NCBI GenBank assembly: GCA_017429525.1
Contig: JAFROT010000006.1
Span: 1-39,316, forward strand
From: Bacteroidaceae bacterium
GTDB taxonomy: Bacteria; Bacteroidota; Bacteroidia; Bacteroidales; Bacteroidaceae
DNA length: 39,316 nt
Reading direction: 5' to 3'
Position 1 is the stretch's first letter; the number at the start of each line of letters is the position of its first letter. The notes under the pieces were generated by a model, which had not been told where the DNA came from, searched no databases, and was given only the letters and a program-made list of their open reading frames with translations. The position numbers were made by a program, and so were the translations under genes. This document shows, piece after piece, positions 9,012 to 15,832 of this stretch.

Positions 9012-12000
9012 ATGAAGAAAGTTCTGTTAACCTTTGCATTAGCCGCCACAACTGTTGCGGCTAATGCCTTTACGCCCCTCTGGCTCCGAGCCTCCGCCAT
9101 CTCTCCTGATGGTCAGACGATTGTCTTCGCCTACAAGGGCGACCTCTTCTCGGTTCCTGCTGCAGGCGGTCAGGCTCGTCAGCTCACCAGCAATGCGGCA
9201 TGGGACGGAAGGCCTGTCTGGTCTCCTTCGGGCAAGAAGATTGCATTTGCCAGCGAGCGCGAAGGTAGTCTCGACATCTACGAGATGAGCGCAGCGGGCG
9301 GAGAGCTCACACGCCTGACTACTCACTCAGGTGCAGAGGCCCCCCTTGCCTATCTGAATGAGGACGAGGTGCTCTTCAACTTCGCAGGCATGCCTACGAC
9401 CATCGACCGGCAGTTCCCCTCTGGCTCCTATAGCCATTTATTTAAGGTTCGCACGCGCGCGGGGAGCCGCCCTGAACGCGTCAGCGACCTCTCTGCCGGC
9501 GATGTCACCCTGGGCCCAGACGGCTCGCTCATCTACGATGCCATCAAGGGCTACGAGGACGCGATGCGCAAGCATCACACCAGTTCCATCGCACGCGACC
9601 TCTGGCAGGTCACGTTTTCCTCTGCCAAATCTGGTTCAAAGTCGCAACCAGCAAGACCCGCCTTCCGTCAACTCACGACCACCAAGAGCGAAGATCGCTG
9701 CCCCGTCTACGTCCAGCAGTCGAACACCCTCTACTGGATTTCTGAGGAGAACGGCACGATGAACGTGTGGAGCCGCGAACTGCGCGACGGAGCCAAGGCT
9801 AAGCAACTGACCGACTTCCGCGAGATGCCCGTTCGCTATCTCAGCGCCGCCACCGACGGTACGCTCTGCTTCTCGTGGGACGGCGAGCTCTACACCATGC
9901 GTGCGGGCTCACAGCCTAAGAAGGTGAAGATCGACATCATCGCCGACTCCAATGAGAAGGACGCCCTGCACTTCGTCTTCTCGGGAGGTGCTACGCAGGT
10001 TTGCCATTCGCCCAAAGGCAAGGAGATTGCCTTCGTCCTCGGCGGCGACGTCTACGTCACCAGTCTCGACTATAAGACAACTAAGCAGATCACCGACTCT
10101 CCCTCACGCGAGCGTCACGTCACCTTCAGCGACGACGGCCGCAGCCTCGTCTTCGACAGCGAGCGGGGCGGCCGTTGGGCCCTCTATCGCGTCAGCATCA
10201 AGGATAAGGACGAGAAACAGTTCACTTATGCCACCGAACTGACCGCCGAAGAGCGCCTGACGCCCGAGGATCAGACGTGCTTTGAACCCGAGTACTCGCC
10301 CGATGGCAAGAAAATAGCTTTCCTGCGCAACCGTCATGAACTCTGCGTGCTTGATGCCAAGACGAAGGAGATCACCACCGTCATGCCTGCCAAATACCAG
10401 TACTCCTACAGCGACGGCGACCAGACATTCTCATGGGCGCCCAATTCCAAGTACCTGCTCTCTGAGTATATTGGCTCCGGTGGCTGGAACCTCAACGACG
10501 TCGTGCTCGTTCCGGCCGACGGCCGAGGCAAGCTGGTCAATCTGACCAACTCCGGCTACAGCGAGGGCAACCCGCGCTGGGTGCTCGGCGGCAAGGCTTT
10601 CATCTTCCAGAGCGACCGCGCCGGCATGCGCAGTCATGGCTCGTGGGGAGCCGAGCGCGATCTTTACATCACCTTCCTCAACGACGAGGCCTACGAGCGC
10701 TTCAACATGAACAAGGAGGAGCGCGAGCGCTTTGACGAAGCCGAGAAGGAGCGTAAGAACAAGGAGAAGAAAGCCAAGGAAGAGGCCGACAAGAAAGCCC
10801 AGGAGAAGAAGGAGCAAGCCGACAAGAAGCGCGCCAAGATGACCGACGAGCAAAAGAAGAAGGCCGACGAGAAAGAGGCGAAAGCCAAGAAGGAGCGCGA
10901 GGACAAGGAGCATAAGGCCGACAGCATTAAAGCCCTTAACCCCGACATGAATCTCGACGACCTCGAGCTGCGCACCGTGCGCCTGACCTTCAACAGCGGC
11001 TCCATCGGCGATGCCGTCGTCAACAAGGAGGGCACAAAACTCTACTACGTAGCCTCTAACTATCCCAACGGCACTGCCCTCTGGGAGCGCGACCTCGACA
11101 AGGGTTCCACAACTATCAAGGCACAGGGCGTGGCCTTCACCAGTTTCGACCTGGCCGACGATGGCAAGACGGCTTACTACGCTCAGGGCGGTCGCATCAA
11201 GAAGCTCGACATCGGCGGCGGCAAGATCACCGACGTCGACTTCGAATGTTTCCACAACGACTATCCCGCAGGCTGGCGCCAGGAGACCTTTGAACACATC
11301 TGGCATCAGACCCACGAGAAGCTCTATGACCCGGGCATGAACGGCGCTGATTGGAATATGCTCCACTCGCGCTACGCCCGTTTCCTGCCTCACATCGGCA
11401 ACACCCGCGACTTCGCCGAGATGTGCTCCGAACTGCTGGGCGAGCTCAACGTCTCGCACACAGGTTGCCGTTATCGTCCCAGCGGCGGCACGGGCAACAC
11501 GCTCACGACAGCCAACCTCGGCGCCTTCCTCGACGACAACTACGATGGCGACGGCCTGCGCATCCTCGAGCTCCTGCCCGGAACACCGCTCACCCGTCAG
11601 AAAGGCGTTGGCGCCGGCTCCGTCATTACCCATATCGATGGACAGAAGATTAAAGCCGGCGAGGACTATTATCCGTTGCTCGGCGGCAAAGCCGGACGCT
11701 ACACGCGCTTAACCATCAAGAACGCCAAGGGCGAAGCCAAGGACTACACCGTGCGCCTCGAATCCTCAGTCAGCGAGGCGCTCTATCGCCGTTGGGTCGA
11801 GCGCAACGAAAAGCTCGTCGACAGTCTCTCCAAGGGACGGTTGGCCTACGTACATATCGAGAAGATGAATACCGCCAGCTTCCACGAGCTCTACCGCAAG
11901 CTGCTCTCCGAGAAGAACCGCACGCGCGATGCCGTCATCGTTGACGTCCGCCATAACGGAGGCGGCTGGCTGCACAACGACGTTTGCGAACTGCTCTCAG

Positions 12001-12383
12001 GCACAGCCGTAGCCCAGTACACCCCACGCGGGCAGTACATCGGCGACGACCCCTACAACCGTTGGACCAAGCCCTCGTGCATGCTCATCTGCGAGGACGA
12101 CTACTCCAACGCTCACGGCACACCGTGGCTCTACAAAGAGCTGGGCATTGGCCCCCTCATCGGCGCACCCGTGCCCGGCACGATGACTGCCGTCTGGTGG
12201 GAGACCATCGACGACATCGTGTTCGGCATCCCCGAAGTAGGCATGCGCGACCGCAAAGGCAACTACCTCGAGAACCAACAACTCGAGCCCGACCACCTCA
12301 TCATCAGCCAGCCCGGCGACCTCCTCTATGGGCACGACGAGCAACTCGAAAAGGCCGTTGAGCTCATGATGAAGAAAAAATGA
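9012..12383 (+). CDS. Tricorn-like S41 serine protease, exported
   Basis: A 1123-aa protease with a signal peptide (about 1-20, ending ANA-F). Two beta-propeller regions with TolB/PD40-like blades (ISPDGQTIVFAYKGD, WSPSGKKIAF, YSPDGKKIAF) cover about 20-560 and 655-750. A PDZ domain (about 850-930) and an S41 peptidase core follow, with VDVRHNGGGW and the nucleophile Ser1032 in EDDYSNAHG, then the PVPGTMTAVWW loop typical of tricorn. An extremely charged Lys/Glu helix of about 75 residues (567-640) interrupts the second propeller. The start at 9012 gives the signal peptide; the frame extends further upstream but overlaps the M16 gene. Likely degrades peptides in the periplasm together with its M16 neighbour. 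Confidence 0.92.
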   Translation: MKKVLLTFALAATTVAANAFTPLWLRASAISPDGQTIVFAYKGDLFSVPAAGGQARQLTSNAAWDGRPVWSPSGKKIAFASEREGSLDIYEMSAAGGELTRLTTHSGAEAPLAYLNEDEVLFNFAGMPTTIDRQFPSGSYSHLFKVRTRAGSRPERVSDLSAGDVTLGPDGSLIYDAIKGYEDAMRKHHTSSIARDLWQVTFSSAKSGSKSQPARPAFRQLTTTKSEDRCPVYVQQSNTLYWISEENGTMNVWSRELRDGAKAKQLTDFREMPVRYLSAATDGTLCFSWDGELYTMRAGSQPKKVKIDIIADSNEKDALHFVFSGGATQVCHSPKGKEIAFVLGGDVYVTSLDYKTTKQITDSPSRERHVTFSDDGRSLVFDSERGGRWALYRVSIKDKDEKQFTYATELTAEERLTPEDQTCFEPEYSPDGKKIAFLRNRHELCVLDAKTKEITTVMPAKYQYSYSDGDQTFSWAPNSKYLLSEYIGSGGWNLNDVVLVPADGRGKLVNLTNSGYSEGNPRWVLGGKAFIFQSDRAGMRSHGSWGAERDLYITFLNDEAYERFNMNKEERERFDEAEKERKNKEKKAKEEADKKAQEKKEQADKKRAKMTDEQKKKADEKEAKAKKEREDKEHKADSIKALNPDMNLDDLELRTVRLTFNSGSIGDAVVNKEGTKLYYVASNYPNGTALWERDLDKGSTTIKAQGVAFTSFDLADDGKTAYYAQGGRIKKLDIGGGKITDVDFECFHNDYPAGWRQETFEHIWHQTHEKLYDPGMNGADWNMLHSRYARFLPHIGNTRDFAEMCSELLGELNVSHTGCRYRPSGGTGNTLTTANLGAFLDDNYDGDGLRILELLPGTPLTRQKGVGAGSVITHIDGQKIKAGEDYYPLLGGKAGRYTRLTIKNAKGEAKDYTVRLESSVSEALYRRWVERNEKLVDSLSKGRLAYVHIEKMNTASFHELYRKLLSEKNRTRDAVIVDVRHNGGGWLHNDVCELLSGTAVAQYTPRGQYIGDDPYNRWTKPSCMLICEDDYSNAHGTPWLYKELGIGPLIGAPVPGTMTAVWWETIDDIVFGIPEVGMRDRKGNYLENQQLEPDHLIISQPGDLLYGHDEQLEKAVELMMKKK

Positions 12384-12409
12384 ACAAGACTGAAGATAGA
12401 AAAGAGAGG

Positions 12410-12437
12410 AAAGCGCGAAGATTTCGCGCTTTTCTTC
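12410..12437 (+). terminator. Rho-independent terminator after the tricorn-like gene
   Basis: A perfect 10-bp stem AAAGCGCGAA / TTCGCGCTTT with a GAT loop is followed by a T-rich stretch (tcttctttt), 27 bp after the stop codon at 12383. It separates the peptidase pair from the thiamine-type gene, whose -7 box begins about 20 bp further on. Confidence 0.85.
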
Positions 12438-12458
12438 TTTTGTTTCATCAATTTTGAT

Positions 12459-12466
12459 TACCTTTG
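12459..12466 (+). promoter_or_regulatory. -7 box for the ThiE/TenI-like gene
   Basis: TACCTTTG followed by GC lies 21 bp before the ATG at 12488. An upstream ATG at 12464 overlaps this box, which argues against it as a start. Confidence 0.7.
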
Positions 12467-12487
12467 CAGCGCAAAGCAAACGAGCGT

Positions 12488-13096
12488 ATGAAACTCATTC
12501 TATTGTCCACTGCCGATTTCTTCGTCGAAGAAGACACCATTATCAGCGCCCTCTTCGAGGAAGGACTCGACCTGCTGCACCTTCGCAAACCAGGCAGCGA
12601 GCCCGTCTTCTCCGAGCGCCTGCTCACCCTGCTACCTGAGCAGTGGCACAACCGCATCGTCGTTCACGAGCATTTCTATCTCAAGGAAGAATTCAATCTT
12701 AGGGGCATACACCTCAACGAGCATAATCCCGAACCACCGGCCAACTATAGCGGGCAGCTCAGCCGCTCATGCCACAGCCTGCAGGAACTTTCCACCCAGC
12801 GAACAGGCATGGACTATGTATTCCTCTCCCCTATATTCGACAGCATCACTTATCCCGACCGCCACTCGGCCTACACCGAGCAGCAACTGCACGACGCCAC
12901 ACGCGCCGGGCTCATCGACCGCAAAGTGATGGCCGCCGGAGGCATCAATAGCGAGACGCTGCCTATGCTTGCCGACTTCGGATTCGGCGGTGCCGTCATC
13001 CTCGGCGACCTCTGGACGCGATTCAACATCCACTCCGGACTCGACTACAAAGAAGTCATCGCCCACTTCCGCAAGCTGCGTAAAGCTGCCGGATAA
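12488..13096 (+). CDS. Thiamine-phosphate synthase / TenI family protein
   Basis: A 202-aa TIM-barrel protein of the ThiE/TenI superfamily. Visible landmarks are the N-terminal strand KLILLSTADFF, LDLLHLRKPG near 28-37 (the LRxK-like pyrophosphate-binding loop), GIHLNEHNPE near 73, the SRSCHSLQEL helix, DYVFLSPIFDSITYP near 108, AAGGIN near 146, and GFGGAVILGDLWT near 162. True ThiE joins HMP pyrophosphate and thiazole phosphate, whereas TenI members can be thiazole tautomerases, and the sequence alone does not decide which. It has its own promoter. No other thiamine genes are adjacent, which makes the ThiE name less certain; prs follows after 99 bp. Confidence 0.75.
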   Translation: MKLILLSTADFFVEEDTIISALFEEGLDLLHLRKPGSEPVFSERLLTLLPEQWHNRIVVHEHFYLKEEFNLRGIHLNEHNPEPPANYSGQLSRSCHSLQELSTQRTGMDYVFLSPIFDSITYPDRHSAYTEQQLHDATRAGLIDRKVMAAGGINSETLPMLADFGFGGAVILGDLWTRFNIHSGLDYKEVIAHFRKLRKAAG

Positions 13097-13135
13097 GAGC
13101 GAGAGCGCTGCCCGATAACACTTCGGTAAAGTCTT

Positions 13136-13188
13136 TGCGGCGACAGCCGCATATAATCATAAATCATCAAAACTGCGGCACTGCCGCA
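13136..13188 (+). promoter_or_regulatory. Twin identical-stem hairpins in the prs leader
   Basis: Two stem-loops share the same stem, TGCGGC/GCCGCA: 13136-13151 (loop gaca) and 13174-13188 (loop act). The second ends only 7 bases before the prs ATG. Either left arm can pair with either right arm, so alternative folds are possible. No T-tract follows, so these are not ordinary terminators. Confidence 0.6.
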
Positions 13189-13195
13189 TACCACA

Positions 13196-14125
13196 ATGAA
13201 CAACTTCCTCGTCTTCTCTGGCACAGCCACTCGTTATCTGACCGAGAAAATCTGTCTGAGCCTTGGCGTGCCGATGGGTAACATCACTATCACTCACTTC
13301 GCCGACGGTGAGTTCTCTGTTTGTTACGACGAAACCGTTCGCGGGCGTGATGTATTCCTCGTGCAAAGCACTTTCCCCAACGCCGACAACCTGATGGAGC
13401 TCCTCTTGATGATCGACGCTGCCAAGCGTGCTTCGGCCCGTACCATCAACGCCGTCATCCCCTATTTCGGATGGGCACGCCAAGATCGTAAAGACAAGCC
13501 GCGCGTGGCCATCGGAGCTAAGCTCGTGGCCGACATGCTCTCCGTAGCGGGCATCAACCGAGTCATTACCATGGACCTGCACGCTGATCAGGAGCAAGGC
13601 TTCTTCGACGTTCCCGTCGATCATCTCTACGCCTCCAGCGTCATGCTCCCTTATATCCAGAGCCTCAACCTCGACAATCTGGTCATCGCCACTCCCGACG
13701 TGGGCGGTTCAAAGCGCGCCTCAACCTACGCCAAATACCTCGGCTGCCCCCTCGTGCTCTGCAACAAGATCCGCCGTCGCCCGAACGAGGTCGCTTCGAT
13801 GCAGATCATCGGTGACGTCACCGACGCCAACGTCGTCCTCGTCGACGATATGGTCGATACGGCAGGCACGATTACCAAAGCCGCCGACCTCATGATTGAG
13901 AATGGAGCGCACTCCGTCCGCGCCATCGCCAGCCACTGCGTCATGAGCGGACCAGCCAGCGAGCGCGTACAAGCCAGCAAGCTCGTGGAAATGGTGTTCA
14001 CCGACAGCATCCCCTACAGCAACCGCTGTGCCAAGGTCAAGCAAATCTCCATTGCCGACCTCATCGCTGAGACCATCCGCCGCGTCGAGGAGAACCAAAG
14101 CATCAGCAGCCAGTACCTCATCTAA
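13196..14125 (+). CDS. prs: Ribose-phosphate pyrophosphokinase (PRPP synthase)
   Basis: Makes PRPP from ribose-5-phosphate and ATP for purine, pyrimidine, NAD, His and Trp synthesis; cytoplasmic. The 309-aa length is normal for class I enzymes. Landmarks include FADGEF near 37, the flexible ATP loop IPYFGWARQDRK near 91-102, ITMDLHADQEQGFF near 122, the NKIRRR catalytic-loop region near 190, and the PRPP-binding signature VVLVDDMVDTAGTI near 212-225. The start follows the second of two twin hairpins. It is followed by a short terminator and then a small secreted protein gene. Confidence 0.96.
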   Translation: MNNFLVFSGTATRYLTEKICLSLGVPMGNITITHFADGEFSVCYDETVRGRDVFLVQSTFPNADNLMELLLMIDAAKRASARTINAVIPYFGWARQDRKDKPRVAIGAKLVADMLSVAGINRVITMDLHADQEQGFFDVPVDHLYASSVMLPYIQSLNLDNLVIATPDVGGSKRASTYAKYLGCPLVLCNKIRRRPNEVASMQIIGDVTDANVVLVDDMVDTAGTITKAADLMIENGAHSVRAIASHCVMSGPASERVQASKLVEMVFTDSIPYSNRCAKVKQISIADLIAETIRRVEENQSISSQYLI

Positions 14126-14196
14126 AGGTTGCTCCGCTGCGATACCCCCATCGCCCGCGAGATAGCGCCCATCGCCCCCTCCCACGGCCGTAGTGC

Positions 14197-14217
14197 CCGG
14201 CGATTCATCGCCGGTTT
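14197..14217 (+). terminator. Hairpin after prs
   Basis: CCGGCGA / TCGCCGG, a perfect 7-bp stem with a TTCA loop, followed by TTT. It lies 71 bp after the prs stop and before the small coiled-coil gene. The U-tract is short, so strength is uncertain. Confidence 0.6.
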
Positions 14218-14257
14218 CAATATCTGATAACCCTTTAACCATTTAAATTAAGCGACA

Positions 14258-14575
14258 ATGAAAAAAACTCTGTTCATCTGTGCAATGGCCTTCGCCATGC
14301 TCCAGGCACAGGATGTCAAGGCCAATGTGGTCCTCGACGACAACAACACAACCATCGTCGAACAAGCTGAAAGGCAAATCAAAGAGCAGGAGAACATCAT
14401 CCGCGACCTCAAGAAGAAGCAGCGCGACCTCGAGAGCGACCTCAAGGACATCAAGAGCCGCATCAAGGCTGCCCAGAATGAAGTGAAGGAAGCCAAGGCC
14501 GTCATCAAGACCCAGAAGGCTCACGAGAAGGCCATGAAGAAGGCTGCTGAAGCTGCTTCTGCTTTCAAGAACTAA
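14258..14575 (+). CDS. Small secreted coiled-coil protein
   Basis: A 105-aa protein not assigned to a named family. A signal peptide is likely at about 1-22 (KK start, hydrophobic stretch, cleavage near VKA-N). The mature part is one continuous charged helix rich in Lys, Glu, Asp and Gln, with heptad-like spacing of hydrophobics from about 33 to 98; it should form a coiled coil in the periplasm. The ATG at 14258 is preceded by an A-rich stretch. A strong terminator follows, so it is transcribed alone or with prs. Function unknown; it could be a structural or chaperone-like envelope protein. Confidence 0.75.
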   Translation: MKKTLFICAMAFAMLQAQDVKANVVLDDNNTTIVEQAERQIKEQENIIRDLKKKQRDLESDLKDIKSRIKAAQNEVKEAKAVIKTQKAHEKAMKKAAEAASAFKN

Positions 14576-14607
14576 ACATTCACTGCACTTTTTCGACAAG
14601 CTACCAC

Positions 14608-14653
14608 GCGAAGGCGTTCAGCATCATCAATTGCTGCGCCTTCGCTTCTTTTT
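14608..14653 (+). terminator. Terminator after the coiled-coil gene
   Basis: A 9-bp stem GCGAAGGCG / CGCCTTCGC, with an inner CAGC/GCTG pairing, is followed by ttcttttttc. It lies 32 bp after the stop codon at 14575. Confidence 0.85.
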
Positions 14654-14696
14654 TCTCCATCAGTCATGCTCCAACACGCCTTTATACGCAAGTCAT

Positions 14697-14784
14697 CACA
14701 CGTATAGACGCGTGGCCCGATACATATAGACGCGTAAGGCGATACATATAGACGTGTAAGGCGATACATATAAACGTGTAGGTT
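14697..14784. repeat. 22-bp period array A (TATAGACG core)
   Basis: Four units of exactly 22 bp begin at 14697, 14719, 14741 and 14763. The consensus is gatacatatagacgcg followed by taaggc. The first and last units are diverged; the last runs into the palindrome at 14775. No gene is present. The array lies in the convergent gap between 14575 and 14881 and resembles a second array at 26984-27084. Confidence 0.85.
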
Positions 14785-14812
14785 ATTCGGCCGCGACCGA
14801 ATAACCTACACG
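14775..14812. repeat. 16-bp perfect inverted repeat
   Basis: CGTGTAGGTTATTCGG and its exact complement flank a 6-base loop (ccgcga). It sits at the end of 22-bp array A. On the minus strand it is followed by TTTATAT, so it may end transcription from the GH43 gene at 14881. On the plus strand the right arm runs into cgaatatag, the core of the second 22-bp array. Confidence 0.85.
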
Positions 14813-14880
14813 AATATAGAATAGGAAGCAACTGACGAGCACAACACTCCTGAAGGAGCAGATCATCGCGCCTTCACGAG

Positions 14881-15777
14881 CTAACGCTTGTTCGGAATCG
14901 TCAGCCGACCGTGCTTGAAGCGAGCGGGCTCAATATACATCATGCGAGGATAGACCTCAGTGGCTGAATAATGAGCGTGGTAGACAATCTGCAGACGACC
15001 ACGCTTGTCGGTGAAGAAGGAGTGATGGCCTGTGCCTATGCGCCCCTTGTGATGCGAGAGGATGGGATTCTCATCGGCCTTCGTCCATGGGCCGTGAATC
15101 GATTGGGAAGTGGCATACCCGACGCCATAGTCGGGACTGCGGAAATCATTAGCCGAATACGTGAGGTAGTAGACGCCGCGGCGCTTGACGACAAACGGCC
15201 CCTCTGCGACTTTCCCAAGGTGCGTCTCCCACGGCTCGGTAGCTCCGAAGCAGGGACGTAACGTGCCTGGCACGGGCATGAGATCATCGCTAAGATCGCA
15301 CATCCAGATGAAATTGCCATCAGTGAAGCGTACGAAAAACAGATACGCCCGTCCGTCGTCATCGAAAAAGACAGACGAGTCAATGCATTTCTCATCGCCA
15401 ATCAATTCTTGCATCAGCAGTCCGCCGCGCTGACGGAAAGGTCCCGTGGGCGAAGTGGCCGTGGCGACATAGAGGTGCTCGTCGGCCGAATAGAACATGA
15501 AGAACGTATCGCCACGCTTGTACACTTCGGGGGCCCAGAACCAGCGTTCCTCGGTTGTGTTCTCACGTGAGAGGGCCAGACCAGCCGTCTGCCACGTTTT
15601 CAAGTCGGTCGACGTGAAACATTCTATGCCATCGGCCGCATGCGTTCCATAGGCATAATAAGTGCCCCCTTCCGTGAGGATGTAGGGGTCAGCCAGAGGC
15701 ACATCCGTCTGAGCGACAGCGCATAAGCTCATGAAGAAGGGCATGGCAATCGACAAAAGCATCTTCCTGAGATTCAT
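14881..15777 (-). CDS. Glycoside hydrolase family 43, exported
   Basis: A 298-aa single-domain five-bladed beta-propeller glycosidase with a signal peptide ending in AVAQ. The three acidic residues expected of GH43 are present: D30 (LADPYIL, general base), D133 (CIDSSVFFDDDG, pKa modulator) and E192 (KVAEGPFVV, general acid). Likely substrates are alpha-L-arabinofuranosyl or beta-xylosyl linkages; the subfamily cannot be assigned by eye. It is the last gene of a minus-strand run, 55 bp after the M64-GH43 fusion gene, whose C-terminal domain belongs to the same family. Confidence 0.9.
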   Translation of the reverse strand: MNLRKMLLSIAMPFFMSLCAVAQTDVPLADPYILTEGGTYYAYGTHAADGIECFTSTDLKTWQTAGLALSRENTTEERWFWAPEVYKRGDTFFMFYSADEHLYVATATSPTGPFRQRGGLLMQELIGDEKCIDSSVFFDDDGRAYLFFVRFTDGNFIWMCDLSDDLMPVPGTLRPCFGATEPWETHLGKVAEGPFVVKRRGVYYLTYSANDFRSPDYGVGYATSQSIHGPWTKADENPILSHHKGRIGTGHHSFFTDKRGRLQIVYHAHYSATEVYPRMMYIEPARFKHGRLTIPNKR

Positions 15778-15832
15778 AGCGAAGCTTTATATTTGCGTGA
15801 TGAAATGGCGGAAAGAGGAAGCAAACTCGCTC

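Noticed and set aside
10431-11633. 400-codon antisense frame opposite the tricorn-like gene
   Set aside because: Its Leu/Val-rich repeats are the complement of Lys/Glu codons in the charged helix; no start context or family match.
14697-14812. CRISPR array
   Set aside because: The 22-bp units are directly adjacent with no unique spacers, and no cas genes are present.
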